Assembly (NCBI GenBank): GCA_963798015.1 | Contig: CAWCSA010000005.1 | Location: 62,001 to 126,000 of the forward strand | Source: Roseiarcus sp963798015 | GTDB lineage: Bacteria > Pseudomonadota > Alphaproteobacteria > Rhizobiales > Beijerinckiaceae | Direction of reading: 5' to 3' | Length of the DNA stretch: 64,000 nucleotides | Shown here: positions 7,678 through 17,049 of the stretch, piece after piece | How the letters are laid out: each line of letters opens with the position of its first letter | Position numbering within the stretch: position 1 is the first letter of the stretch | Translations under genes and position numbers: made by a program | Notes under the pieces: model-generated | Told to the model about the DNA's origin: nothing | The model's database searches: none | Seen by the model: only the letters and a program-made list of their open reading frames with translations

Positions 7678-8676
7678 TCACGCGATCGCCATCCGTGGGG
7701 TGACGGCGCTTTTGCGGCGGCGAGAAGCGAAGCCGACGGCGATGAACCCTATCGTCACCAGCGCCCAGGTTCCCGCTTCCGGAACCGGGGTAGGGACCAC
7801 GGCAAGCTCTTGGTTCAACCAGTCTCGGTAAGCAAAGACGGACGTGTCGCCGGCCTTCTCGCCAAAGGTGCTGATCGGATCGCAGTCGTCGGTGGCGCAG
7901 ATGGTGAACTCGTGCACGCCGACGATCTGCCATTCGCCGTCCACCAACATCAGGGCGGCGCCGCCCGAATCGCCTGGCGCAATGTCGGCCTCGTCGGTTC
8001 CCACGGCTGGTCCATCGGTCACGTTGAAGAAATCGTCGCCAAGCTTGTCGAAATCGTACTCGTAGACCCAGGGCACGTCGTCATAGTCGAAGTCAAAACG
8101 GTTCTCGCCGAATTGCAGCGTCGTCCCAGAGGTGTGAGCCTCCGCGCCCGTATCGCCGGCGCCCATATCGCCGTAGCCCGCAAGCGTGACGACGTTTCCA
8201 ACGACGGTGGACGCCGTGTCCAATTGATAGCTCGGGATGGCGAGGATGGGCGTGTCCAGCTTGACCAGCGCCAGATCTCCGCCGCCGCTGATGGTTCCCA
8301 CCCAATCCGGGTTGAGGTCATATTTGGTCGCCGTCACATCCAGGCTTGAGTTGCCGAACAAAATATCGATGCTCGTCGCAATCGGCTTGCCGCTATCGTC
8401 AGTCAGACAATGCGCAGCCGTAAGGACGAAGGCGCCGCCGCGAACGAGGCTGCCGCTGCATCCCTCATGGCCTCCGGTGGACAAGGCGACGGACAGCGCG
8501 GCCTCGCCATCGAGGAAGGCGTGGCCAGCGCCGAGGCCAGCGCTCTGCGCATTGGTGTCCTGATAGACGAGCGCCGAGGCGGGCGTTGCGGCGAGGCCCC
8601 CCGCAAGCGCTACGGCGACAAGCGGCCACCGGACGGGCTTGTAGAGTTCCAGACGGGCTGGAATAGTCTTGTGCAT
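7678..8676 (-). CDS. Secreted trypsin-like serine protease with PEP-CTERM anchor
   Basis: The 332-residue protein has a signal sequence (hydrophobic stretch at about 18-36, ending ATPASA). The chymotrypsin-fold domain carries the triad in order: His in LTAAHC, Asp in GGGDLALVKLD, Ser in GDSGGA. The tail reads VPEAGTWALVTIGFIAVGFASRRRKSA, that is a PEP-type motif, a transmembrane helix and an arginine cluster. This is the PEP-CTERM sorting signal cut by an exosortase, which is not in the window. The protein is therefore exported and probably processed at the cell surface or released into extracellular matrix. Its substrate is unknown and no inhibitor or chaperone gene is adjacent. Confidence 0.9.
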   Translation of the reverse strand: MHKTIPARLELYKPVRWPLVAVALAGGLAATPASALVYQDTNAQSAGLGAGHAFLDGEAALSVALSTGGHEGCSGSLVRGGAFVLTAAHCLTDDSGKPIATSIDILFGNSSLDVTATKYDLNPDWVGTISGGGDLALVKLDTPILAIPSYQLDTASTVVGNVVTLAGYGDMGAGDTGAEAHTSGTTLQFGENRFDFDYDDVPWVYEYDFDKLGDDFFNVTDGPAVGTDEADIAPGDSGGAALMLVDGEWQIVGVHEFTICATDDCDPISTFGEKAGDTSVFAYRDWLNQELAVVPTPVPEAGTWALVTIGFIAVGFASRRRKSAVTPRMAIA

Positions 8677-8912
8677 GAAGTCCCCCTTCCGCGCCGAGCG
8701 ATCGGGTCACGGAAGCGTGATCATAGGCCACGACAAGTCGTTTCGGCGAGATGGAATTCGGGCCGCCCCGGTCCGGTTGGTGAACAGTGCTAACGACCCA
8801 GATGTGCAGGGCCGCTCTGAAGCGCCTGCGCCAATGGGGTTCCGCCGACAGCCCTTGCCCCCGGAGCCGGGCTTTGCCAAAAGGAGCGCCCATCCCCGGA
8901 GACAGAAGTCCA

Positions 8913-10106
8913 GTGACCGCCATCAAGGCCGCCTTTGAGCGCATAGGCGAGGAAAACGCCTTCGCCGTGCTGGCGAGAGCGGCCGAGCTGCAGCGCCAGG
9001 GGCGCGACATCATCAATCTCGGCATCGGCCAGCCCGATTTCAAAACGCCCCCGCATATCGTCGAGGCGGCCGTCAAGGCTTTGCGCGACGGCGAGCACGG
9101 CTATACCGACGCGACGGGGATTGCGCCGTTGCGCGAGGCGGTCGCGGAAGACCTGCATCGCCGCCTTGGCGCCGAAGTGTCGCCCGACCTCGTCATGATC
9201 GTCCCCGGCGGCAAGGTCACGATGTTCATGGCGATCGAGATGTTCGGCGAAAAGGGGGTCGACATCGTCTATCCTGACCCGGGCTTTCCCATCTATCGCT
9301 CGATGATCGAGTTCACTGGCGCCCGCCCGATTCCGATCCCCATGCGGGAAGAAAACGGCTTCGCCTTCTCGGCGGAAGAGACGCTGACGCTGATGACGCC
9401 GGAGACGCGCCTCATTATCCTCAATTCGCCCGCCAACCCGACCGGCGGCGTCACCCCGAAAGAAGAGATCGACAAGCTCGTCGCCGGCCTCGCGCGCTTC
9501 CCGAACGCAGCGATCATGTCGGACGAGATTTACGGCCAGCTCACTTATGATGGCCTCGAGCATCAGACGTTGCTCGCCTATCCGGAAGTCCGCGACCGGC
9601 TGATCCTGCTCGATGGCTGGTCGAAGACCTATGCGATGACCGGCTGGCGGCTTGGCTATTCCGTGTGGCCCAAGGCCTGGCGCGACGTTGCGCGCAAGCT
9701 CGCCGTCAACTCCTATTCCTGCGTCAACTCGTCGGCGCAGTTCGCGGGCATCGCGGCGCTGAAGGGGCCTCAGGATTCGGTTGCGACGATGCGCGCGGAG
9801 TTCGACCGGCGGCGCAAGGCGGTGACCGCAGGTCTCAATCGTCTTCCAGGCGTGAGCGCCGTGACGCCCAAGGGGGCGTTCTACGCATTTCCGAATGTTT
9901 CCCGCACGGGCTGGAAGGCGAAGGCGCTGGCTTCGGCGCTGTTGCAGGATGCGGGCGTGGCCACGATCGGCGGTCCGGACTTCGGCGTCTACGGCGAGGG
10001 ATACTTGCGGCTCTCCTACGCCAATTCGCTCGAAAATATCGAGCGTGCGCTCGAGCGCATCGGGGATTATCTCAGCAGTCCTGCGCGCGTGGCGTCGGGA
10101 TCGTGA
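8913..10106 (+). CDS. PLP-dependent aminotransferase, class I/II
   Basis: The 397-residue enzyme has the fold-type I aminotransferase motifs: LGIGQPDFKTP, HGYTDATGIAPLREAV, NSPANPTGG, SDEIYGQLTYDG, and the PLP lysine in DGWSKTYAMTGWRLGY. This places it near the aspartate/alanine aminotransferases. The amino donor cannot be predicted from sequence. The GTG at 8913 is chosen because GGAGA precedes it and the protein then starts at the family N-terminus; an open frame runs back to 8787. Its stop overlaps the GTG start of the next gene. Confidence 0.88.
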   Translation: MTAIKAAFERIGEENAFAVLARAAELQRQGRDIINLGIGQPDFKTPPHIVEAAVKALRDGEHGYTDATGIAPLREAVAEDLHRRLGAEVSPDLVMIVPGGKVTMFMAIEMFGEKGVDIVYPDPGFPIYRSMIEFTGARPIPIPMREENGFAFSAEETLTLMTPETRLIILNSPANPTGGVTPKEEIDKLVAGLARFPNAAIMSDEIYGQLTYDGLEHQTLLAYPEVRDRLILLDGWSKTYAMTGWRLGYSVWPKAWRDVARKLAVNSYSCVNSSAQFAGIAALKGPQDSVATMRAEFDRRRKAVTAGLNRLPGVSAVTPKGAFYAFPNVSRTGWKAKALASALLQDAGVATIGGPDFGVYGEGYLRLSYANSLENIERALERIGDYLSSPARVASGS

Positions 10107-10555
10107 CGCGCTCTTTCCTGTCCTTTTGGGTGATCAAAGTGATCCTGCGACCTCTTGTTTTTGCCGCCGCCGTGATCGCCTTTTGCTCGTTGGCTCAGGC
10201 CCAGAATGCGCATCCCTCGCAAGCCGCCTGCGATGCCGCCAAAATCGGCGCGCGCGACCTCGCCGAGTGCCTGAGAACCGGCGCCGACCAATCGGACCGG
10301 GAACTGGCGAAGGCCGTCGAGGCGGCGATCAAATCGATTGACGCTCGCCCAGGCCTCTTATCCTCGCAGAAGGCGCGTTGGCGCCGCTCGCTTAACGACG
10401 CCCAGGGGCAATGGGTTGCATGGCGCGATTCGGAATGTCAGGACGTTGCGCCATTCGAATCGGGCATGGACGCGAAGGCCGGCGATCCGCGCCTGCGCTG
10501 CATCATCGACTACGATTCCGAACGCGTGTCGAGCCTCAAGGCGCGCTATCGTTGA
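10103..10555 (+). CDS. Exported DUF1311 (LprI-like) protein
   Basis: The 150-residue protein starts at a GTG that overlaps the aminotransferase stop (GTGA). It has an N-terminal export signal (hydrophobic ILRPLVFAAAVIAFCSLAQAQ). The mature part has four cysteines and the helical DUF1311 pattern: DLAECLRTGADQSDRELAKA, LNDAQGQWVAWRDSEC, and DPRLRCIIDYDSERVSSLK. Related LprI-type proteins inhibit lysozyme, but most members have no tested role. It is likely periplasmic and disulphide-bonded. Confidence 0.75.
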   Translation: MTRSFLSFWVIKVILRPLVFAAAVIAFCSLAQAQNAHPSQAACDAAKIGARDLAECLRTGADQSDRELAKAVEAAIKSIDARPGLLSSQKARWRRSLNDAQGQWVAWRDSECQDVAPFESGMDAKAGDPRLRCIIDYDSERVSSLKARYR

Positions 10556-10632
10556 GCTGCAATCCTCGCCGCGCTTGAGGTTGGGCTGCACCCGCAACAA
10601 TCCCGGCTTAACGCCGCTGAAGGAGATCAGCT

Positions 10633-11616
10633 TTGGCGAGTCTTGAAGGCCTGGGCTATGTCGTCGATTATTTTGATCGCGGATCTTATCGACGCGAGGA
10701 CCCGGTCGAAGTTGCTCGCCTGCGAGCCCGCGAGGATGCGCGCGCGCTCCTGATCGCCCGCGACATGCCAATCTTGCGGAATGCCGAGAAGGGGCTCGAT
10801 CCGCTCTTGCCGATGAGCGAGATCGAAGCGCTTGGCGGAGCGCAGGTCGAAGCGTTCCTGGGCCTCACGCCGGGCGGCGCGCCAATCTTCATAGCTCTCG
10901 TGGGCGACGAGGCTGTCGAACAGCGCTCGGACACGAGTGACGGGTTTCTCGATCGGCGCATTTTGGTCGTGCCGGGCCGGGAAGATCTGAAGCTTGTCGA
11001 CCTGCGCTCGATCGCGATGGGCGGCCTCGTGCCGCAAGACGAGACGGCAATGTTGGCGGCCGCCAAGGCGCTGATGTACTGGCACGCGCGCCACCGCTTC
11101 TGCTCGAATTGCGGGACGCCGACGGAGGTCGCCGTGGCGGGGTGGCGCCGTGATTGCCCTGTGTGCAAAGCGATCCACTTCCCGCGCACCGACCCGGTCG
11201 TCATCATGCTTGCGGTCGATGGCGATGCCTGCCTGCTCGGTCGCCAGCCGCGGTTTCCGAAGGGGATGTATTCGGCGCTGGCCGGTTTCGTGGAACCTGG
11301 GGAAATGATCGAGGCTGCCGTCAGACGTGAACTCCGCGAGGAGGCCGCTGTCGTCTGTAACGCAGTCCAATACTTTGCCTCGCAGCCATGGCCTTTCCCA
11401 GCTTCGTTGATGATTGGCTGCTTTGCTGAAGCGGAGAGCCGAAACTTCGAGATCGATCGCGTCGAGTTGGAGGATGCTCGCTGGTTCAGCCGCGATGAAG
11501 CGATCGCGCTCCTCGAAGGCCGCCACCCGGAGGGCCTAACAGCACCCACCCCGATGGCAATCGCCCATCACCTACTCAAGCGGTGGGCGTATAAAACGGT
11601 CACATTTGGAGAGTGA
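10633..11616 (+). CDS. nudC: NAD(+) diphosphatase NudC (NADH pyrophosphatase)
   Basis: The 327-residue protein has the three-part NudC layout: a variable N-terminal domain, a four-cysteine zinc ribbon (CSNCGTPTEV then CPVCKAIHFPR), and a Nudix domain. The Nudix box is GFVEPGEMIEAAVRRELREEAAV, and the NudC signature SQPWPFPASLM follows it. It hydrolyses NAD(H) to NMN(H) and AMP and, in other bacteria, removes NAD caps from RNA; those activities are family knowledge. The TTG start at 10633 follows a clear AAGGAG. The gene is convergent with the carboxypeptidase gene beyond it. Confidence 0.95.
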   Translation: MASLEGLGYVVDYFDRGSYRREDPVEVARLRAREDARALLIARDMPILRNAEKGLDPLLPMSEIEALGGAQVEAFLGLTPGGAPIFIALVGDEAVEQRSDTSDGFLDRRILVVPGREDLKLVDLRSIAMGGLVPQDETAMLAAAKALMYWHARHRFCSNCGTPTEVAVAGWRRDCPVCKAIHFPRTDPVVIMLAVDGDACLLGRQPRFPKGMYSALAGFVEPGEMIEAAVRRELREEAAVVCNAVQYFASQPWPFPASLMIGCFAEAESRNFEIDRVELEDARWFSRDEAIALLEGRHPEGLTAPTPMAIAHHLLKRWAYKTVTFGE

Positions 11617-11641
11617 CGTCCCCGAAGTTTGCCCTTCGGAC

Positions 11642-11684
11642 AAAAAAAGAGCGGATCGGCTAGGAGGGGGCCCGCCGATCCGCT
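11642..11684 (-). terminator. Intrinsic terminator serving the minus-strand carboxypeptidase gene
   Basis: AGCGGATCGGC (11650-11660) pairs with GCCGATCCGCT (11674-11684). On the minus strand the stem is followed by seven Ts (11642-11648). This is a classical terminator for transcription arriving from 11956. It also sits just 25 bases past nudC, so it may protect both 3' ends. The remaining 270 bases up to the carboxypeptidase stop contain no credible gene. Confidence 0.8.
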
Positions 11685-11955
11685 AGCCTTCGTGGAGTTC
11701 ATTTTGGTCCGCTTGGCGCTCGGGGGCTGGGGGGCAAGAAAACCGAGCTAACCGCGAACCAATTCCACGGCGGCACTGTTTAAATATGGCCGCCCGTTGC
11801 GGCATGCGCTTGACGACAAACTGGCAAAAACAAGGCATTTTGTAAAAAATTATTTGTCCTTTACCGACCAGTTGATGATCTGGTCCAGGAAGCACCATCA
11901 CAATTAGTTGAAAACTTTAGTCGCCAGCTTTGCACTTCATGCGGGCATCTCAAAT

Positions 11956-13263
11956 TCAGTTGGTGGATACGTCCTTCTTCTCCAATTTCTCGGTCCCGCT
12001 CTTTGCAGGTTTGTGCGCGGCTATGCTTTTCTGGGAATGCCGCGCCGGCTTGTGCTTCGGTTTCGGCGACGTCCGGACGGGCGCGCTCCCGTCTCCCTGA
12101 GCCGTCGTCGCGGCTGTCGAACTGTCAGCGGCGGTGGCTCCTGCCGCGGCGGGAGCTTCGGCTGTCCGGTGTGCGCCCAGCGCCGGCCCCCTCCACCCTG
12201 GCGCAGGACCAATGTAGACAGGCACCGGATCGAAGCGGATCCTTTCGTTGGTGAGCTCGGTATGCGCGACGACGGGCGCAAAAAGCGCCGCCAAAGGGGT
12301 GGGAAGCAGGCCGGCCGGCGATCCCTGCTGGTTCGGGTCCGAAATGTCGTCTTCGGCTGCGGCGAGCGCGGCGGCGTTACGATGCAGGCACACGTCGGCG
12401 CGCATGTTAGGCGCGGGTCCGGCGCCAGACGGCAGCGATTCCAGTGAGCTTCCGCTCCCGCTCATCGCGAAGCCGCGGTCGAAAAGGTCAGCGGCTTCCT
12501 GATTGCGCGATCTCGCCGACGGCGCCCCGAGCACGACCACGATCAACCGCCGCCCGGAATGGTTGGCGCTCGCCACCACGTTGAAACCTGCCGGACAGGT
12601 AAAGCCGGTCTTCATCCCATCGGCGCCGGGATAGCGGCCGAGCAGGCCATTGTGGTTCGGGATGTAGCGGTTGCCGAGCTCGATCGCGCCGATGCTGAAG
12701 AGATCGGCATGATCGGGAAACTCCCGCAACAGCGCCCGGGCGATCATCGCCATGTCGCGCGCCGAGGACACGTGGGCCGGATTGTGCAAGCCGTTGGGAT
12801 TGACGAAATGCGATTCATGCAGGCCCAGCCGTTGCGCGTCAGCGTTCATGTCATCGGCGAAGGCTTCGATCGAACCCGAGACGCCCTCGGCGACCATCAC
12901 TGCGACATCGTTGGGCGACTTGACCATGAGCATCTTGAGCGCGTTGTCGAGGGTCACCTCGGTGCCGGGCCGGAACCCCATTTTCGACGGCGGCATATGC
13001 GCCGCGCGCGCCGACATGACGAGCGGCGTATCGAGCGTCAGTTTGCCGCTTCGCACCGCGTCCAGGGCGACATAGACCGTCATGAGCTTGGTGAGCGATG
13101 CGGGGTACCATGGCGCGTTCGCCTCGTTCGCCATCAACACCTGGTCGCGGTCCGCATCGACGACGAGGTAAGGGGTCGCCTGCACTGAGGCGGCGCCGAG
13201 CGCGAGCGCGGCGGCGAAGCCAGACAGGACGCGCCGTCCGATCGAGCGCCGGCCAAATGGCAT
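11956..13263 (-). CDS. D-alanyl-D-alanine carboxypeptidase (PBP5/DacF family)
   Basis: The 435-residue protein has an N-terminal signal (SGFAAALALGAASVQA). Its penicillin-binding domain shows SLTK (nucleophile serine), SPND in the SxN position and MKTGFT as the KTG box. It trims the terminal D-Ala from peptidoglycan pentapeptides in the periplasm. After about residue 280 the sequence becomes low-complexity, rich in Ala, Pro and Thr, and ends in a Lys/His-rich tail (KPKHKPARHSQKSIAAHKP). The tail may bind the cell wall; that is inference. No second domain of the standard PBP5 type is obvious. A minus-strand terminator lies beyond the stop. Confidence 0.9.
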   Translation of the reverse strand: MPFGRRSIGRRVLSGFAAALALGAASVQATPYLVVDADRDQVLMANEANAPWYPASLTKLMTVYVALDAVRSGKLTLDTPLVMSARAAHMPPSKMGFRPGTEVTLDNALKMLMVKSPNDVAVMVAEGVSGSIEAFADDMNADAQRLGLHESHFVNPNGLHNPAHVSSARDMAMIARALLREFPDHADLFSIGAIELGNRYIPNHNGLLGRYPGADGMKTGFTCPAGFNVVASANHSGRRLIVVVLGAPSARSRNQEAADLFDRGFAMSGSGSSLESLPSGAGPAPNMRADVCLHRNAAALAAAEDDISDPNQQGSPAGLLPTPLAALFAPVVAHTELTNERIRFDPVPVYIGPAPGWRGPALGAHRTAEAPAAAGATAADSSTAATTAQGDGSAPVRTSPKPKHKPARHSQKSIAAHKPAKSGTEKLEKKDVSTN

Positions 13264-13413
13264 GATTTGCGTTCCCTGCGAGGTCTCTGGACTCAGCGGT
13301 TCCTAGTGGATAGCGGCTGGAATCTCAAGCCTTGGGCGATGTTTAGCGCAGGTTCTGACGGGTGTCCGGCATGAAAGTCAGGCCGGTCTTTCTGGCGCAG
13401 ATCGTGCGAACCT

Positions 13414-14019
13414 TCAAACGATGTGGAACCTTTGCTTCGCCGAGTCCACGGGCTCTCCCGGAGGGAAATGTGCAGCAAGGATGTCGCCGCAGCTTGCGGC
13501 CAAGCCGGTTAGCGCGGCTTCCGTCTCCCCGGCGGCGAGAGGTCCGAGCGCCTCATTGACCGCGCCCTGCCATTGCTCCTGGGAGATGACCCGCGCCGCA
13601 TCCTCTGCCGGAACAATGCGGATGTAATGCTCGGCCAGCGACACATAGATGAGCGCCCCGCACCGCGAGCGATCGATCCCGCGCAGGACGAACTGCGCCA
13701 GCGCGGCGCGGTGGCCGGCCGAGCGCGCGATGCGCTTCGGGATGAGCCACCGCCGCACCGGCGGCAGCGAGACCAGCACCGCCGCAAGAATGGCGACCAG
13801 CAGCTGGGCGACATAGATGCGGTGGGCGGAAAGCTCAGTGAACACGAGCAGCGGCAGCGGCGTCGCCAGGGCGATGATGCAGGCGCCGAGCAGAAACTCC
13901 CCGTCCAGCGAGGTGGAGGCGCCGGCGAGCACACAGACGAGCGGGGCCCGGGTCTCGAGTTGCGCGGTGTCGAAGGCGCTCTCGACGCGCGCCGCCGCGT
14001 CGGCATCGAGAATCATCAC
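13414..14019 (-). CDS. TPM-domain membrane protein (second of the LemA operon pair)
   Basis: The 201-residue protein starts with an acidic stretch and has two hydrophobic segments (about 44-62 and 67-86). A conserved TPM-like C-terminal half follows: ALAQFVLRGIDRSRCGALIYVSLAEHYIRIVPAED, then LGPLAAGETEAALTGLAASCGDILAAHFPPG. Its start overlaps the stop of the upstream TPM protein by four bases, so the two are coupled. Such split TPM proteins commonly follow LemA and a YgcG-like protein in Proteobacteria. Their function in envelope maintenance is poorly known. Confidence 0.8.
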   Translation of the reverse strand: MMILDADAAARVESAFDTAQLETRAPLVCVLAGASTSLDGEFLLGACIIALATPLPLLVFTELSAHRIYVAQLLVAILAAVLVSLPPVRRWLIPKRIARSAGHRAALAQFVLRGIDRSRCGALIYVSLAEHYIRIVPAEDAARVISQEQWQGAVNEALGPLAAGETEAALTGLAASCGDILAAHFPPGEPVDSAKQRFHIV

Positions 14020-14810
14020 CAGCCTCCCGAGGCGCCGCCGCCGCCAGAGGACCCGCCGCCGCCGGAAAAGCCGCCGCCACCGCCAAACCCACCGCCGCCG
14101 AATCCTCCGCCACCGCGAAACCCGCCCCCGAATCCTCCCGTGCCCATCGGAATGAAGACGACGTTGCCGCCGCCGTTTCGTCTACCCATGCGGCTGAGCA
14201 CGAACATGATGAAGAGAAAGATGAGAAACGGCGCGAGCGTGTCGAGCAGAGACGCTTCATGTTCCGCGCGCATATCGGTTGGCTTCGGCTTCCATTCGGC
14301 CGAGTTGGTGGTCAGCGCCGTGATGATGTCGTCGACGCCCCGCGTGACGCCGCCGTTGAAATCCCCGGCCTTGAATCGCGGCGCGATGGCGTTCGAAATG
14401 ATGATGCTGGAGACGGCGTCGGTCAGCGTGCCCTCAAGGCCATAGCCGACCTCGATGCGCACCCGCCGCTCTTTCGGCGCGATCAGAAGGAGCGCGCCGT
14501 TGTTGTCTTTGGCCTCGCCCAGTTTCCAGGCGCGGAACAGTTCATTGGCATAAGGCTCGATCTCCTCGCCGCCAAGCGAAGGCACGGTCGCGACGACGAG
14601 CTGGATTCTGGATTTCTGTTCGAGATCGGCGAGCTTGCGCTCGAGATCGGCGATCGTGACCGGCGAGAGGATGTTCGCCTGGTCGACAACCCGGCCGGTC
14701 AGCGGGGGAAAGTCGGCCGCGAGCGCCGCGCAGGCCCAAAAGGCCGAAAAGAGGGCGACGACCAGCGCCTGCGGCCAGACGTACGACGCCCGCGGCCAAA
14801 GGCGCGGCAT
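14016..14810 (-). CDS. TPM-domain (YgcG family) exported protein with glycine-rich tail
   Basis: The 264-residue protein has a signal sequence (ALVVALFSAFWACAALAA). The TPM domain follows (FPPLTGRVVDQANILSPVTIADLERKL, then GYGLEGTLTDAVSSIII). Next is one membrane helix (LAPFLIFLFIMFVLSRM), and the end is almost pure Gly with Phe and Ser (about 55 residues). This is the YgcG layout: a periplasmic TPM domain anchored by one helix with a glycine-rich cytoplasmic tail. It lies 21 bases after lemA and overlaps the next TPM gene, giving one lemA-TPM-TPM transcription unit. Confidence 0.88.
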   Translation of the reverse strand: MPRLWPRASYVWPQALVVALFSAFWACAALAADFPPLTGRVVDQANILSPVTIADLERKLADLEQKSRIQLVVATVPSLGGEEIEPYANELFRAWKLGEAKDNNGALLLIAPKERRVRIEVGYGLEGTLTDAVSSIIISNAIAPRFKAGDFNGGVTRGVDDIITALTTNSAEWKPKPTDMRAEHEASLLDTLAPFLIFLFIMFVLSRMGRRNGGGNVVFIPMGTGGFGGGFRGGGGFGGGGFGGGGGFSGGGGSSGGGGASGGW

Positions 14811-14831
14811 ACAGGCTCTCCCTCTGACGGG

Positions 14832-15428
14832 TTAGAACTTCACCTTTGGCGCCGTCTGGGCTTCGGAATCGGCGGTGAACGGAACCAGCGGCTTGACCGA
14901 GCGGAACACCGTCTGCGCCCAGATCACGCTTGGGAAAGTCCTGAGCGTCGTGTTGAAGTCCTGCACCGAGGCGATGTAGTCCCGCCGGGCGACGGCGATG
15001 CGGTTCTCGGTCCCCTCGAGTTGGGATTGCAGGGTGAGAAAGTTCTGGTTCGACTTGAGGTCGGGATAGTTCTCGCTGACCGCGAGCAGCCGACCCAGGG
15101 CGCCGCTGAGCGCGTTTTGCGCATCCTGCACCGCTTTGACCTTTGCCGGGTCGGTCAGGTCATTGGCGTCGAGGTGAATCGAGGTCGCCTTGGCGCGCGC
15201 CTCTGTGACCTGGACAAAGACGTCCTTTTCCTGCTTGGCGTAGCCCTGAACGGTCGCGACCAGATTGGGAACGAGGTCGGCGCGGCGCTGGTATTGATTC
15301 TGGACCTGCGCCCAAGCCGCGTTGGCGGCCTCCTGCTTGGTCGGAATGACATTGTAGCCGCAGGCGGAAACCGAAACGGCGATCAACGCCAAAACCGCGA
15401 GTGATCGCAACCGATTAAGCAAGCCCAT
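14832..15428 (-). CDS. lemA: LemA family lipoprotein
   Basis: The 198-residue protein begins MGLLNRLRSLAVLALIAVSV and has a lipobox at VSACG, so it should be lipid-anchored. The LemA core is clear: QNQYQRRADLVPNLVATVQGYAKQE, VTEARAKAT, ENYPDLKSNQNFLTLQSQLEGTENRIAVARRDYI. LemA proteins form long helical bundles in the periplasm; their biochemical role is not settled. The start at 15428 is preferred over 15482 because GGGAGGGG precedes it and the signal peptide then has normal length. It heads the operon with the two TPM genes. Confidence 0.9.
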   Translation of the reverse strand: MGLLNRLRSLAVLALIAVSVSACGYNVIPTKQEAANAAWAQVQNQYQRRADLVPNLVATVQGYAKQEKDVFVQVTEARAKATSIHLDANDLTDPAKVKAVQDAQNALSGALGRLLAVSENYPDLKSNQNFLTLQSQLEGTENRIAVARRDYIASVQDFNTTLRTFPSVIWAQTVFRSVKPLVPFTADSEAQTAPKVKF

Positions 15429-15668
15429 CGCCAACCCCTCCCGACAAGACCCCGCGGCTCTGGCGGGTCGGAGCCCAATCATAAGGCGCCCGACCCCATT
15501 AAGCCAACGGCTATGACATTGTCCTGACGGCCAACCCCACGGACCGAATTGTCACAGGGCGCGCTTGATCGCACCCCGCGCATTCACTAGAAACCACCGT
15601 CCGGCGTGGCGACGCTCGACGTTAATCTCTGCGCAAAGCTGCGTTTCGCGCTAGACTCAGGACAAAAC

Positions 15669-16688
15669 ATGCGTGTGTATTACGATCGAGACTCCGATCT
15701 CAATTTGATCAAAGCCAAGAAAGTGGCGGTCGTCGGCTATGGCAGCCAGGGCCATGCCCATGTCCTCAATATGCGCGACAGCGGCGTGAAGGAGATCGCG
15801 GTCGCGCTGCGCCCCGGGTCCGCGTCGGCCAAAAAAGCGGAGGCTGAAGGCATCAAGGTGATGGACGTCGCCGCTGCGGCCAAATGGGCCGATATCGTTA
15901 TGATGCTGACGCCCGACGAATTGCAGGCCGAGATCTACCGCGAACAGCTCGCCCCCAACATGAAACAGGGCGCGGCGCTGATGTTCGCGCACGGGCTCAA
16001 TGTTCACTTCAACCTGATCGAGCCACGCGCCGATCTCGACGTGCTGATGGTCGCCCCAAAGGGTCCCGGCCACACGGTCCGGTCCGAATATAAGCGCGGC
16101 GGCGGCGTGCCCTGCCTGATCGCGATCCACCAGAACGCGAGCGGCAACGCGCACGATGTCGGCCTGTCCTACGCGTCCGCGATTGGCGGCGGCCGCGCTG
16201 GGGTCATCGAGACGTCGTTCCGGGAGGAATGCGAGACCGACCTGTTCGGCGAGCAGACGGTGTTGTGCGGCGGCCTCGTCGAACTGATCCGCGCCGGCTA
16301 CGAGACTTTGGTCGAAGCCGGCTATGCGCCGGAAATGGCCTATTTCGAGTGCCTGCACGAAGTGAAACTGATCGTCGACCTCATTTACGAGGGCGGCATC
16401 GCCAATATGAACTACTCGATCTCCAACACAGCCGAGTACGGCGAATATGTCTCGGGCCCGCGCCTCATCACGCCCGAGACCAAGGCCGAGATGAAACGCG
16501 TGCTTGGCGACATCCAGTCGGGCAAGTTCACTCGCGACTGGATGCTCGAGAACCGCGTCAACCAAACCTCGTTCAAGGCGATGCGCGCCCGCGCCAACGC
16601 CCATCCGATCGAGGAGGTCGGAGCGAAACTGCGCGAAATGATGCCCTGGATCGGCAAGAACAAGCTGGTCGACAAAACGAAGAACTGA
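15669..16688 (+). CDS. ilvC: Ketol-acid reductoisomerase (NADP+)
   Basis: The 339-residue enzyme catalyses the second common step of valine, leucine and isoleucine synthesis. Seen in order: MRVYYDRDSDLNLIKAKKVAVVGYGSQGHAHV with the GYGSQG nucleotide-binding loop, MFAHGLNVHF, APKGPGHTVRSEY, and the metal-binding C-terminal domain with DLFGEQTVLCGG, ECLHEVKLIVDLIYEGGI and NTAEYG. It is class I by length. The ATG at 15669 with AGGAC upstream is the accepted start; an in-frame GTG at 15606 would add 21 unconserved residues. Confidence 0.97.
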   Translation: MRVYYDRDSDLNLIKAKKVAVVGYGSQGHAHVLNMRDSGVKEIAVALRPGSASAKKAEAEGIKVMDVAAAAKWADIVMMLTPDELQAEIYREQLAPNMKQGAALMFAHGLNVHFNLIEPRADLDVLMVAPKGPGHTVRSEYKRGGGVPCLIAIHQNASGNAHDVGLSYASAIGGGRAGVIETSFREECETDLFGEQTVLCGGLVELIRAGYETLVEAGYAPEMAYFECLHEVKLIVDLIYEGGIANMNYSISNTAEYGEYVSGPRLITPETKAEMKRVLGDIQSGKFTRDWMLENRVNQTSFKAMRARANAHPIEEVGAKLREMMPWIGKNKLVDKTKN

Positions 16689-16812
16689 GGCCCATGAGAT
16701 CCCCAGCCCAAGGAACGGGCGACGAGCCGTTTGTCGCCTGTTTCCGCTGGACAGCCTGACGGACCTTTGCTAAACGCCGGCCCTTGCCGCGGGTCCGCCC
16801 GGCAGATGCGAT

Positions 16813-16888
<76 letters not shown>

Positions 16889-17049
16889 TCGATATCAAAG
16901 ACTTAGATCGAGATTTGGAGGGCGGTCGTCTCGCTTGGGGTTGAAGGGGTATGCTTCAGGGTAACGGCGCGTCGAGAGAAACTGCCGCCGCTCGACAAGA
17001 TATGCGGGGGGGCGGTGATCGACGAAGAACCGACGGGTGGGCGAGCTCG

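Noticed and set aside
11683..11901. 72-codon minus-strand frame in the nudC/carboxypeptidase gap
   Set aside because: No family or ribosome-binding site, and the frame runs into a strong minus-strand terminator.
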